Source: VRUE01 sp963728365 (lineage in GTDB: Bacteria; Actinomycetota; Thermoleophilia; Solirubrobacterales; 70-9). From it: a stretch of DNA of 64,000 bases. The stretch covers positions 124,001 to 188,000 of the forward strand of contig CAVSJI010000003.1 in NCBI GenBank assembly GCA_963728365.1, written 5' to 3'. The first letter of the stretch is position 1, and each line of letters begins with the position of its first letter. The notes under the pieces are model-generated. The model was not told the origin of the DNA and searched no databases. It saw nothing but the letters and a program-made list of their open reading frames with translations. Positions 24,173 to 34,995 of the stretch are shown piece after piece. A program made the position numbers and the translations under genes.

Positions 24173-25303
24173 TTGAGCAGAACCCGCATCCTCACCATCT
24201 TCCTCGCGCTGGTCGCCCTCACCTCGGCGCTGGCCGCCTGCGGTGGCGGCGGCAGCAGCGACGATCCGCAGACGATCGTCGACGAAGCGACCCTGCAGGG
24301 CGTCGACAGCGGCCAGATCGAGATCTCGCTGGGCCTCGATACGTCCGGCAAGACCAGCGGCCACCTGGACGCGAGCCTCTCCGGCCCGTTCCAGAGCGAA
24401 GAAGGCGCCGAGCTGCCGGAACTCGAGATGAAGGCCACGGCGAACGGCAAGCTCGGCGGCGAACCGATCGACTTCGAAGGCGGGCTGACGCTGCTCAGCG
24501 GCAACCGGGCCTTCGTCGAATACGACGGGGTTGATTACAAGGTCGACTCGACCACCTACAACTACGTCAAGTCGTTGGCCAAACGGCAGGGGCAGGGCGA
24601 AAGCTCGAGCGAAGTCACGGCCTGCCAGGACGCAGCGGCGGAACTCGAAGTCGCCGACTTCATCGACCACCTGAAGAACGCGGGCAGCGCCGACGTCGGC
24701 GGCACGACGACCACCAAGATCAGCGGTGACCTCAACGCCGAAGGCGCCCTCGACTCGCTCAGCAAGCTGGTCGAAGACCCGGCATGCGGAGAACAGCTGG
24801 AAGCGGCGGGCGCGCTGCCCTCGGCGGCCGAACTCGACAAAGCGAAGAGCACTGTCGACAAATCGGTCAAGGCGGCCCACGTCGACCTCTACGTCGGCGA
24901 CGACCACATCGTGCGGCGGATCTCGGTCCAGGCGACGATCGAACCGCCGCCCGGCAAGAGCAGCAGGGGCGTGAAGAAGGCCGAAATCGACTTCGATCTG
25001 AAGCTGACCGGCGTCAACGAAGACCAGACGATCTCCGCTCCGGGCAAGAGCAAACCGCTCTCGGCGCTCTTCCTCAAGCTGCACATCAACCCGATCGAAC
25101 TGCTCGGCGTGCTGCAGGGCGGCAACGGCATCAGCGGTATAGGCGGTTTGCTGGAAGGGCTCGCCAAACGCGCGGGCGGTGCCTCGAGCGGCAGCGGCGG
25201 GAATGCCGGCGGGGGCCAGGGGGGCCAGCAGGCCTACCTGAACTGCCTCAAAGAAGCGGCCACGCCGGTCGACATCCAGAACTGCTCGGGGTTGCTCCAG
25301 TAG
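24173..25303 (+). CDS. Exported lipoprotein, LppX/LprG-like in character
   Basis: A 376-residue protein from a TTG at 24173, chosen because AGGAGG stands nine bases upstream and the signal peptide follows at once. The lipobox is LAAC (Cys about 23), followed by a Gly/Ser linker. The mature part alternates charged and hydrophobic residues in the beta-rich style of LppX/LprAFG-type lipid-binding lipoproteins, with paired cysteines, and ends in a Gly/Gln-rich segment and a Cys-containing tail. Of 25 Glu codons, 22 are GAA, the opposite of cytoplasmic genes here. It precedes the Ca2+/H+ antiporter gene, probably in one transcript. The LppX likeness is structural impression, not a firm match. Confidence 0.7.
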   Translation: MSRTRILTIFLALVALTSALAACGGGGSSDDPQTIVDEATLQGVDSGQIEISLGLDTSGKTSGHLDASLSGPFQSEEGAELPELEMKATANGKLGGEPIDFEGGLTLLSGNRAFVEYDGVDYKVDSTTYNYVKSLAKRQGQGESSSEVTACQDAAAELEVADFIDHLKNAGSADVGGTTTTKISGDLNAEGALDSLSKLVEDPACGEQLEAAGALPSAAELDKAKSTVDKSVKAAHVDLYVGDDHIVRRISVQATIEPPPGKSSRGVKKAEIDFDLKLTGVNEDQTISAPGKSKPLSALFLKLHINPIELLGVLQGGNGISGIGGLLEGLAKRAGGASSGSGGNAGGGQGGQQAYLNCLKEAATPVDIQNCSGLLQ

Positions 25304-25350
25304 CCGCGTTCCTACGCACCCCGTATGGCTGGCCCTATCTGCTGACGCCG

Positions 25351-26400
<1,050 letters not shown>

Positions 26401-26505
26401 GCCCGTATGAGGGCACCTGGCGGTGCCCTCGGTCTCTCCTCCAGTGCCCGGGCCGCTTCCGTCTGGTCGGGCAGGGTGAAGGCGCCTTCGCCCCGGCCTC
26501 GAGCG

Positions 26506-26889
26506 CTATTCGGCGTCCCCGGCGTCGTTCCCGCCGGCGTCGTTCCCGCCGGCGTCCTCGCGGCCGGGGTCCTGGCCATCCTCGCCTTCGTCGTACTCCT
26601 CGTCGCCCTGTTCGAGCGCGGTCTCGGAGACGGAGTCGCGGGCACCGGGGTGGTAGCTGGTCTGGAAGCGCTCGAGCAGCTGGTCGCGGTGGTCTTCGTC
26701 GATCGGCACGTCGTCGGAGATGCGGACCCAGTCGGCGCCCTCGTAGGCCTCCATGTTGAAGACCTCCTGGTCGAGCGAGGTCGAGTCGTCGACCACGACG
26801 AGGACCTCGGTCTGCGGGTTGAAATAGGTCCCCGGCTGCACCAGCAGCTCCTCGACCTCGTAAAGGTTCTCCTCGGCGGCGCCTGCCAT
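26506..26889 (-). CDS. Hypothetical acidic protein
   Basis: A 127-residue protein from the ATG at 26889 (MAGAAEENLYEVEELLVQPG); an ATG 36 bases upstream is less likely. Residues 1-80 look folded (TYFNPQTEVLVVVDDSTSLDQE), the rest is a very acidic Gly/Asp/Asn tail with a short repeat (GGNDAGGNDAGD), likely disordered. I do not recognise the family. It is divergent from the acyl-CoA dehydrogenase with a palindromic operator-like site between them, so both could share control. Confidence 0.6.
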   Translation of the reverse strand: MAGAAEENLYEVEELLVQPGTYFNPQTEVLVVVDDSTSLDQEVFNMEAYEGADWVRISDDVPIDEDHRDQLLERFQTSYHPGARDSVSETALEQGDEEYDEGEDGQDPGREDAGGNDAGGNDAGDAE

Positions 26890-26983
26890 CAGTCGCCCAA
26901 TCCTATGAAATCGGCGACCCGCCAAGCGCTCCAGGGCCGGGACCCTCGCTTCGCCGCCGCTATCCGATACCCTTCGGCCTTGG

Positions 26984-26999
26984 TTGACTGACCAGTCAA
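26984..26999. promoter_or_regulatory. Palindrome TTGACTG-ac-CAGTCAA, candidate TetR-type operator
   Basis: Perfect 7-base arms with a 2-base centre, 73 bases upstream of the acyl-CoA dehydrogenase GTG. TTGAC could also serve as a -35 box. Sites of the TGAC(N)xGTCA type upstream of fatty-acid degradation genes are typical for TetR-family acyl-CoA-responsive repressors. The regulator itself is not next to the site. Confidence 0.6.
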
Positions 27000-27071
27000 T
27001 CGGTGGTCGTCGTCCCCGCGGCGAGGCCGCATCGCAAAGGCTTAGGCAACGACAAGAAGGAGCCTCGACCA

Positions 27072-28310
<1,239 letters not shown>

Positions 28311-28346
28311 CTTCGTTCCCGGCCCGGGACAAGGGCCATTGTCACG

Positions 28347-28387
28347 AGAGCCGCCGGGCGAGAGGATCGCCAGGCGGCTCTTTTCCT
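28347..28387 (+). terminator. Rho-independent terminator of the acyl-CoA dehydrogenase gene
   Basis: Arms AGAGCCGCC (28347-28355) and GGCGGCTCT (28373-28381) form a perfect 9-base stem with a 17-base loop, followed by TTTCCTTT. It starts 37 bases after the stop codon. Confidence 0.8.
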
Positions 28388-28442
28388 TTGCGGCTTCGCT
28401 GGCTAAGGTGGCTTCAATCGGAGTCGATCGAGGGGGGTCACC

Positions 28443-28847
28443 TTGGCTAATCACGGCGGCGGCGGGGCTGACTTTCAGAACGACCCCGAGATCTGGTCGG
28501 ATGAGGAGATGGCGAGGTTGAGCCTCGCCGACCGGCGCCGGCTGATCGTCTGGATCGTCGGGATGATCGAATCGGACATGGCCGAGGCGATCGCCTCGGG
28601 CAGCTACTTCAGGCGGCGCGACGCGCACATGATCCGCGCCGTGCCGCAGGTCGACGAGCGCGGCTGGCACGAACTGAGCCAGATCCACCAAGATGCGCTC
28701 GACGCGGTGCTCAGGGTGCAGGCCACCAGCGCCGAACGCCTGGCGGAGAGCGGCGAAGCGGGAATCACTGTGCTCTCGGCCACGCTCTGCTGCGAGCTGC
28801 CGGTCGACCGACCGCCGGAACCCGATCCGCCGAGAAGGCCTAGGTGA
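28443..28847 (+). CDS. Hypothetical protein, 134 residues
   Basis: A TTG start at 28443 is preceded by GAGGGGGG at ribosome-binding distance. The N-terminus is Gly-rich (ANHGGGGADF), residues 20-105 look helical and folded (LADRRRLIVWIVGMIESDMAEAI), and the end is Pro-rich with a Cys-Cys pair (SATLCCELP). I do not recognise a family. It converges on typA with an 8-base overlap. The frame keeps the GC-rich third position expected of a real gene here. Confidence 0.6.
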   Translation: MANHGGGGADFQNDPEIWSDEEMARLSLADRRRLIVWIVGMIESDMAEAIASGSYFRRRDAHMIRAVPQVDERGWHELSQIHQDALDAVLRVQATSAERLAESGEAGITVLSATLCCELPVDRPPEPDPPRRPR

Positions 28848-30675
28848 CGCGGGCCCCCTGGCGGGCGGCCTTCTGGCGGCGCAGCTTGTCGAGCTCGAGC
28901 TTGCGCAGGCGGACCGACTCAGGGGTGACTTCGACGCACTCGTCCTCGCGCAGGAACTCGACCGCGGCTTCCAGGGAGAGCCGTTTGGGCGGCGCCATCC
29001 GCTCCAGCACCTCGGCGCTGGCGGCGCGCATGTTGGTCTGCTGCTTCTCCTTTGTCGCGTTGACGTCCATGTCCTCGGCGCGGGCGTTCTCGCCGATGAT
29101 CATCCCCTCGTAGACCTCCTCGCCGGGGCCGATGAAGAGCGTGCCGCGGTCCTGGAGGCCGATCAGGGCGTAGCCGGCCGACTTGCCGCGACGGTCGGCG
29201 ACGATCGAGCCGGTCGGGCGCAGGCGCAGCTCGCCGGCCCATGGCTCCCAGCCCTCGAAGACGTGGTGCATCACGCCGGTGCCGCGGGTCTCGGTGAGGA
29301 ACTCGGTGCGGAAGCCGATCAGGCCGCGGGCGGGCACCAGGTACTCCATCCGCACCCAGCCGGTTTCGTGGTTGGCCATCTGCTCCAGGCGTCCCTTGCG
29401 TCCCGCCAGCAGCTGGGTGATCGCGCCGACGTGCTCCTCCGGCGCGTCGATCGCGAGCCGCTCCACCGGCTCGTGCCGCTTGCCGTCGATCTCCTGGGTG
29501 AGGACGCGCGGCTGGCCGGCGGTCAGCTCGAAGCCCTCGCGGCGCATCAGCTCGAGCAGGATCACGAGCTGCAGCTCGCCGCGCCCCTGGACCTCCCAGG
29601 CATCGGGGCGTTCGGTGTCGCGGACGCGGATCGAGACGTTGCCGACCAGCTCGGCGTCGAGCCGGTCGCGAACCTGCCGGGCGGTCAGCTTGCCGCCCTC
29701 GGTGCCGGCCAGGGGGGAGGTGTTGATGCCGAGCACGATCGAGAGCGAGGGCTCGTCGACTTTGATCACCGGCAGAGGGTGGGGCTCGGCCAGGTCGGCG
29801 AGAGTCTCGCCGATCGTGATCTCTTCCATGCCGGCGACGGCGATGATCTCTCCCGGCCCGGCCTCTTCGGCCGGAACACGCTCCAGAGCCTCGGTCACGT
29901 AGAGCTCGGAGACCGTCGCCCGCTCGACCGTCCCGTTGGCCCGGCACCAGGCGATCTGCTGGCCGGAGCGGATCGTGCCGTTGTGGACGCGGCAGAGCGC
30001 CAGCCGGCCGAGGTAGGGGGAGGCGTCGAGGTTGGTGACGTGCGCCTGAAGCGGGTGGTCGGGGTCGTGCCGCGGCGCAGGGATCTTCTCCAGCATCAGG
30101 TCCATCAGGGGCGAGAGGTCTGTCCCCTCGGCGCCCTCCTCGAGCGAGGCCCAGCCGGCCTTGGCGTTGGTGTAGACGATCGGGAAGTCGATCTGCTCGT
30201 CGCCGGCGCCGAGGTCGATGAACAGCTCATAGACCTCGTCGACGACCTCGGCGATGCGCGCGTCGGGGCGGTCGACCTTGTTGACGACGAGGATCACCGG
30301 CAGCTTCGCCTCGAGCGCCTTGCGCAGCACGAAGCGGGTCTGCGGCAGCGGGCCCTCGGAGGCGTCGACCAGCAGCAGGACGCCGTCGACCATCGTCAGT
30401 CCGCGCTCCACCTCGCCGCCGAAATCGGCGTGGCCGGGAGTGTCGACGATGTTGAGCTTGACGCCTTTGTAGTTGACCGCCGTGTTCTTGGCGAGGATCG
30501 TGATCCCCTTCTCGCGCTCGAGGTCCATCGAGTCCATCACCCGCTCGGCGACCTCCTGGCCCTGGCGGAAGGCGCCCGACTGCCAGAGCATCGCGTCGAC
30601 CAGGGTCGTCTTGCCGTGGTCCACGTGGGCCACGATCGCGATGTTGCGGAGATCGTCTCGGGTGGAGGTCGGCAT
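28840..30675 (-). CDS. typA: Ribosome-associated translational GTPase TypA/BipA
   Basis: A 611-residue translational GTPase. G1 is AHVDHGKTTLVD (about 16-27), the switch/G2 region has ERVMDSMDLEREKGITI, G3 is DTPGHADFG (about 78-86) and G4 is NKVDRPDAR (about 132-140). It then has EF-G-like domains and the TypA C-terminal domain; the length is as expected. TypA helps ribosome assembly and growth under stress, notably cold. It lies downstream of cspA on the same strand with a terminator between, so the two are separate units although both are cold-related. Confidence 0.96.
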   Translation of the reverse strand: MPTSTRDDLRNIAIVAHVDHGKTTLVDAMLWQSGAFRQGQEVAERVMDSMDLEREKGITILAKNTAVNYKGVKLNIVDTPGHADFGGEVERGLTMVDGVLLLVDASEGPLPQTRFVLRKALEAKLPVILVVNKVDRPDARIAEVVDEVYELFIDLGAGDEQIDFPIVYTNAKAGWASLEEGAEGTDLSPLMDLMLEKIPAPRHDPDHPLQAHVTNLDASPYLGRLALCRVHNGTIRSGQQIAWCRANGTVERATVSELYVTEALERVPAEEAGPGEIIAVAGMEEITIGETLADLAEPHPLPVIKVDEPSLSIVLGINTSPLAGTEGGKLTARQVRDRLDAELVGNVSIRVRDTERPDAWEVQGRGELQLVILLELMRREGFELTAGQPRVLTQEIDGKRHEPVERLAIDAPEEHVGAITQLLAGRKGRLEQMANHETGWVRMEYLVPARGLIGFRTEFLTETRGTGVMHHVFEGWEPWAGELRLRPTGSIVADRRGKSAGYALIGLQDRGTLFIGPGEEVYEGMIIGENARAEDMDVNATKEKQQTNMRAASAEVLERMAPPKRLSLEAAVEFLREDECVEVTPESVRLRKLELDKLRRQKAARQGARVT

Positions 30676-30700
30676 CGGCGGGGAAGGATAGGCGCAAAGA

Positions 30701-30726
30701 AGAGGCCCGCCATCTGGCGGGCCTCT
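30701..30726 (-). terminator. Rho-independent terminator of cspA
   Basis: Perfect 11-base stem AGAGGCCCGCC/GGCGGGCCTCT with a four-base loop, read on the minus strand and followed by a T-rich TCTTTG. It lies 25 bases after the cspA stop and just before typA. Confidence 0.85.
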
Positions 30727-30750
30727 CTCACTGCTGAAGTGCGGTTGCGA

Positions 30751-30957
30751 CTACGAGGTCTGCTGCACCTGGGCAGCGGCGGGGCCCTTCGGGCCTTCCT
30801 CGGACTCGTAGCTCACCTTGGACCCCTCGGTGAGGGACTTGAAGCCCTCGCCCAGGATCGCGCTGTGATGGACGAAGACGTCCTTCGAGCCGTCATCGGG
30901 CGTGATGAACCCGTAGCCCTTGTCGTCGCTGAACCACTTGACTGTTCCAGTCGGCAT
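30751..30957 (-). CDS. cspA: Cold-shock protein, CspA family
   Basis: A 68-residue single cold-shock domain. RNP1 is KGYGFI (13-18) and RNP2 is VFVHHSAI (28-35), both intact. It begins MPTGTVKWFSDD, and the GPKGPAAAQVQ end is that of actinobacterial Csp proteins. It binds single-stranded RNA or DNA and acts as an RNA chaperone. About 100 bases of moderately A/T-rich leader upstream may carry thermoregulatory structure, as in other cspA mRNAs, but I cannot assign one. It has its own terminator. Confidence 0.96.
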   Translation of the reverse strand: MPTGTVKWFSDDKGYGFITPDDGSKDVFVHHSAILGEGFKSLTEGSKVSYESEEGPKGPAAAQVQQTS

Positions 30958-31141
30958 TTATTGCCTCCACTTGTTGTGCTGCGAACGCGGAGGCTTCAGG
31001 TAAAGCAACGACGCGAGCGCTAGACACGACTTTTGCCGGATACGAATCCGACCTAACGCCGGGGACCGTAGCAGGGTTCGCGTCGCCGGCGCTGTTTACA
31101 CAGCGCTTACGTTGCGATGACCAGCGGCTGACCCGAAGCGG

Positions 31142-31333
31142 GCCGCTTCGCCCGGCTGCCTCTCCGGAGGGCCGATCGGGATCGCCAATAACGGCGTGGC
31201 GATCTTCGACGCGCTCGACGCCGGGGACCGCGACGCGGTCGCCCACGAGGTCCAGGACAGCTGCAACGCGACGCTCGAATACCCGTACACGCTGGGCTGC
31301 TTCCACGGCACCCCGCGTTACACGCTCGGTTGA
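31142..31333 (+). pseudogene. Remnant of a YHYH-domain protein
   Basis: A short plus-strand frame reads GPIGIANNGVAIFDALDAGD, then RDAVAHEVQDSCN, then EYPYTLGCFHGTP before a TGA at 31331-31333. The first and last parts match the start and end of the YHYH domain of exported proteins, while the middle, including the H-x-H-rich YHYH core that names the family, is missing. The N-terminal half and any signal peptide are also absent, and there is no credible start codon or ribosome-binding site. It is best read as a decayed, internally deleted gene. The segment between cspA (30957) and 31142 shows no other gene. Confidence 0.65.
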
Positions 31334-31437
31334 GCGGGTCGCGCTGGTGCTGGTGCGGCTGCGGCAACCCCCTGGGCGGTCTGAAGACAGTCCAGGGGTG
31401 TTGAGGATGCGTGGGTTCCAGCCGATACTTTCTTTCG

Positions 31438-33807
31438 ATGGTCGTTCGCCCCAGCGTAAGCCAGATCGCCGCAGCCGTGAGCGTCGCCGCCTGTCTCGTC
31501 GCCCCGTCCGGGGCGAGTGCCATTCGGACGCCCGGTGCCGGCGACCTCTCGCCGCGCCTGGCGATCCTGGCGAAGCCCGCCGTGCGCACGGCGCCCGACG
31601 CCGTGCAGGCGAAGAAGCTCGGCTTGCCGGATGAAGGCGCCGGAAGTCTGTTGCGGCGCGGCAACCGGGTGCTCGCCTACGTGCGCTTCGAACGGGGCGC
31701 GGTCGCCGGGCTCGACGCCCTGCGCGCTGCGGGGGCTCAGGTCGTCGACGCCAGCCGCCGCTACCAGACGGTGACCGTCGCGGCGAAGCCGGATCAGCTG
31801 AGGGAGGTTGGCGCGGTGGCGAACGTCGGCTCGGTCAGCGAGGCCTTGGCGCCGGTTACGGCGGAGGCGTGCCCGTCACAGGGCGCGGTCATCTCCCAAG
31901 GGGACGCGCAGCTGCACGCCGCTGAAGCCCGTGCGGGCGCACCGGAACCCGATGGCAGCGGCGTGACCGTGGGCATTCTCTCGGATTCGCTCGACGAGGC
32001 GGAAGAAGCCGCCGACGGCAGCGGGCCTGTTGCGAAGAACGCAACGGAAGACGAAGAAAGCGGCGATCTTCCAGGTCCCAACAGTCCCTGTGAAGAAGAA
32101 GGGGTGAACGTTCTCGAAGAGATCGGGTCGGGCGCCGAAGAAGAAGCCACCGATGAGGGGCGGGCGATGGCACAGATCGTTCACGACCTCGCTCCCGGCG
32201 CCAAGATCGCCTTTGCCTCGGCGTTCAACGGGGAAACCGCCTTCGCCAAGAACATCGAAGAGCTGGCGAAGCCGGCGTCCGAAGGGGGCCCGGAAGCCAA
32301 GGTGATCGCGGACGACGTCTTCTACCTCGAAGAGCCGTTCTTCCAGGACGGCCCGATCGCGGTCGCCGCGGGCGAAGCGGTCGAAGACGGCGCCACGTAC
32401 CTTTCCGCCGCGGGCAACGACAACCTGGTCGACACGGCGGGCAACGACATAGCCTCCTGGGAAGCGCCGGAATTCCGCGACTCTGGCGGTTGTCCGCAGG
32501 CGGTGCAGTCACTCTCTGGCGCGAAAGGCACGCACTGCATGGACTTCAACCCGGGGTCGCAGACCGACCGGACGTTTGGCATCAAGGTGGAACCGGGTGC
32601 GACGCTGGCCGTCGATCTGCAGTGGGACGAACCATGGAACGGGGTGAAAACGGACCTCGACGCCTTCCTCTTGAGCGCGAACGGCAACCTGATCGGACTC
32701 GAAGCGGGCGACAACCTGGAAACCCAGCGGCCCACCGAGATTCTCCAATGGGAAAACGAAAGCTCCTCCGAGACGAAGACGGTGCAGCTGGTGATCAACC
32801 GCTACGCGGGAAACAGCCCCCGGATCAAGTTCGGCCTGCTTGAGAACGGCAGCGGCGTCTCCGAAACCGAGTACCCCCGCTCGACCGACACGGACAAGGT
32901 CGGGCCGACGATCTTCGGCCACAGCGGTGCGAGCTCGGTGATCTCGGTTGGCGCGATCCCGTTCTACGAAGACAACGAAGTCGAGTACTACTCTTCCCGA
33001 GGACCGGTACGGCATGACTTCGGACCGGTCGCAGGTGGCTCCGAACCTGCGGCCCCGGTGGGGCCCGAGCTGGTCCCAAAGCCAGACGTCGTCGCGACCG
33101 ACTGCGGCGTGACCACGTTCTTTTCGTTCTTCGGGAAATTTCCCGAAAACGAACCCGCCGCGGCCTGGCACTTCTGCGGGACCTCCGCCGCCGCACCCCA
33201 TGCCGCGGCCGTCGTCGCTCTGATGCTCGATGCCGACCCCGCAGCGCAACCAGCCGAGCTGCGCACCGCCCTGCTGGAAAGCGCCGCGGAGGTCAGCGGC
33301 TCGCCGCCCTGCGCGACCGGCGCGGGCATGGTCGACGCGGTCGCCGCCGTTGCGGACCTGCTCAGCCCCGGAGCCGGCGTCATTTCCAGCTGCCTCGAAC
33401 CCGGAAGCGAAGTTGCGCCCGACGAAGCCGCCGCGCCCGGCAGCTGGGGCCTGGAATCTCCACCGATCGCGGCCACCGCACAGCCGACTGCCGGATCGTC
33501 CCCGCCCGTCGAAGAAGCGGAAATGCCACGCAGGCGCCTGCCTCGCACCTTCTTCCGCCGCCACCCCCACCACCTGATCCATACCCATCACCACCGAGCT
33601 CGAGTCGTCTTCCGCTTCGGCTCCAACGAGCACCACGCCTCCTTCGTCTGCCGGATCGACAACGGGCTCTTCCGGCCCTGTCCGGCGCGGCTGGTGAGGA
33701 GGCTGCCGGTTGGCTGGCACTCGCTGCGCGTCTCCGCCCGCAACGCGGAAGGACTTGGCGACCGCTCGCCGGCCTTCTTCCGCTTTCGGATCAAGCGCGT
33801 CGGCTGA
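31438..33807 (+). CDS. Secreted subtilase-like S8 family protein with Glu at the His position
   Basis: A 789-residue exported protein with a signal peptide (VSQIAAAVSVAACLVAPSGASA). The catalytic domain shows VGILSDSLDEAEEA for the Asp block (about 180), then DEGRAMAQIVHDLAPGA (about 240) where classical subtilisins have HGT, so Glu replaces the active-site His, then YLSAAGND (oxyanion Asn) and GTSAAAPHAAAVVALML (Ser, about 588). Asp-Glu-Ser triads occur in subtilase relatives, so activity is possible. The C-terminal 70 residues are an Ig-like unit of the Thermoleophilia type (FVCRIDNGLFRPC...GWHSLRVSARNAEG) with a His-rich linker before it. Roughly three quarters of its Glu codons are GAA. 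Confidence 0.8.
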   Translation: MVVRPSVSQIAAAVSVAACLVAPSGASAIRTPGAGDLSPRLAILAKPAVRTAPDAVQAKKLGLPDEGAGSLLRRGNRVLAYVRFERGAVAGLDALRAAGAQVVDASRRYQTVTVAAKPDQLREVGAVANVGSVSEALAPVTAEACPSQGAVISQGDAQLHAAEARAGAPEPDGSGVTVGILSDSLDEAEEAADGSGPVAKNATEDEESGDLPGPNSPCEEEGVNVLEEIGSGAEEEATDEGRAMAQIVHDLAPGAKIAFASAFNGETAFAKNIEELAKPASEGGPEAKVIADDVFYLEEPFFQDGPIAVAAGEAVEDGATYLSAAGNDNLVDTAGNDIASWEAPEFRDSGGCPQAVQSLSGAKGTHCMDFNPGSQTDRTFGIKVEPGATLAVDLQWDEPWNGVKTDLDAFLLSANGNLIGLEAGDNLETQRPTEILQWENESSSETKTVQLVINRYAGNSPRIKFGLLENGSGVSETEYPRSTDTDKVGPTIFGHSGASSVISVGAIPFYEDNEVEYYSSRGPVRHDFGPVAGGSEPAAPVGPELVPKPDVVATDCGVTTFFSFFGKFPENEPAAAWHFCGTSAAAPHAAAVVALMLDADPAAQPAELRTALLESAAEVSGSPPCATGAGMVDAVAAVADLLSPGAGVISSCLEPGSEVAPDEAAAPGSWGLESPPIAATAQPTAGSSPPVEEAEMPRRRLPRTFFRRHPHHLIHTHHHRARVVFRFGSNEHHASFVCRIDNGLFRPCPARLVRRLPVGWHSLRVSARNAEGLGDRSPAFFRFRIKRVG

Positions 33808-33810
33808 GCC

Positions 33811-34500
33811 TCACGGCGTGGTCTCGCCGGTCCGGTGGCGCACGACCCAGTGGCCACCGAGCAGCAGGGCGAGAAGGAAGGCGCCGCTACCGAGGACGAG
33901 CGGGTCGGTGAGGCTGAGCCCCTCCAGGCGAGTGCCGAAGTAGACGGCGAGGGCGGTGAGCGGCAGGTAGCCGACCACCGTCGTCCAGGCGAAGCGCCAG
34001 ACCGGCACCCGGGCCGCTCCGGCCGCGTAGGAGACGAGGCTGAAGGGAAAGATCGGCACGAGGCGCACGGCGAGCAGCAGGGTGGTCCCGCCGCGCTCGA
34101 TCGCGGCCTCGGTGCGCTCGAAGCGCTCCGTCCCCAGCCAGCGGTCGAGCAGCGGCCGGGCGACGCCGCGGCCCACGTAGAAGCAGAGCAGGCCGGATAG
34201 CAGCCAGCCGGTGAGGGTCAGGGCCAGCGCCGGGAAGAACCCGTAGGCGAAGCCGGCGGCAGCGTCGACGATCTCGGCCGGGTAGAAGACGACCGCGTGC
34301 AGCAGCGTGAGGACGAGGATCAGCAGCGGCCCGGCGACTCCGAGGCTCTTGATCTGATGGCGCACCTCAGCGGTGTCGCCGTGGATCGCGGCGCCCGCCG
34401 CATCGCGAAGCGTCGGCACGGCGAGCACCAGCGCCGCGAGCAGGGCGACCCCGGCGAGCGTGATCGCGATTGCTGCGAACGGCGGTCGCGGTCTCTCCAC
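33811..34500 (-). CDS. TVP38/TMEM64 (DedA-like) membrane protein
   Basis: A 229-residue polytopic membrane protein of the VTT (SNARE-associated/DedA) family. It shows about six hydrophobic segments, the family region FYPAEIVDAAAGFAYGFFPALALTLTG and the later RLVPIFPFSLVSYAAGA with the re-entrant G/P motif. Members act as lipid scramblases or transporters in the inner membrane. It converges on the subtilase gene, the two stops being 3 bases apart. Confidence 0.85.
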   Translation of the reverse strand: MERPRPPFAAIAITLAGVALLAALVLAVPTLRDAAGAAIHGDTAEVRHQIKSLGVAGPLLILVLTLLHAVVFYPAEIVDAAAGFAYGFFPALALTLTGWLLSGLLCFYVGRGVARPLLDRWLGTERFERTEAAIERGGTTLLLAVRLVPIFPFSLVSYAAGAARVPVWRFAWTTVVGYLPLTALAVYFGTRLEGLSLTDPLVLGSGAFLLALLLGGHWVVRHRTGETTP

Positions 34501-34551
34501 GGGCGGAGTATCGCGAGGCCGCTTCCTCTCCCGGAGTCGGCGAGCCGGCGC

Positions 34552-34995
34552 CTACCGTGCGACGGCGGCTTGGTAGGCAGGCTCGTCGAGCACAAGGCGC
34601 CACGGGCCGGCGGCCGATTCGGTGGCGCGAAAGTCTGCGAAATCGAACGTCAGTATCGGCAACTCGTGGCGCTCGGCAACCGCCATCAGGCAGCTGTCGG
34701 TGAAGCCAAGCTCGAGGTCGGCGTAGCGCTCGTCCAGCTCGACGGCTCGACGGAGGAGCCCTGGGGTGATTGCGGCAACGCTGTGGACGCCCCCCGATAC
34801 GTCCCTGAGGAAGTTCCTGGCGGCAAAGCCGCCGACGCGCCTGCCGACGAAGTGGTCCACCTCGACCAGGACGGGAGTTGGGATCAAAGCTTGGCGACGC
34901 AGCCGGCCGAGTACGCCTATCGCGAGGTTGTGCGCGGAATCGTGGGCGTCGAGGGCAGCGACCAGCGGACCTGTGTCAACGATGATCTTTCTCAC
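34552..34995 (-). CDS. VapC-like PIN domain toxin
   Basis: A 147-residue PIN nuclease from the GTG at 34995. The four acidic positions are visible: Asp in KIIVDTGPLVAALD, Glu in TPVLVEVDHF, Asp in LELGFTDSCLMA and Asp in PILTFDFADF. These bind Mg2+ or Mn2+ for RNA cleavage. The gene overlaps the upstream antitoxin-like gene by 20 bases, the normal layout of a vapBC pair. The frame extends upstream but the start chosen fits the beginning of the fold. Confidence 0.82.
   Translation of the reverse strand: MRKIIVDTGPLVAALDAHDSAHNLAIGVLGRLRRQALIPTPVLVEVDHFVGRRVGGFAARNFLRDVSGGVHSVAAITPGLLRRAVELDERYADLELGFTDSCLMAVAERHELPILTFDFADFRATESAAGPWRLVLDEPAYQAAVAR

Noticed and set aside
24784..25350. Long N-terminal extension of the Ca2+/H+ antiporter frame into the lipoprotein gene
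   Set aside because: The extension is the shifted frame of the lipoprotein gene (Arg/Gln/Gly-rich), with no family resemblance.
31107..31664. Minus-strand 185-residue frame across the YHYH remnant
   Set aside because: It is antisense to a recognisable domain remnant and to the subtilase signal peptide, with Arg/Pro-rich shadow composition.
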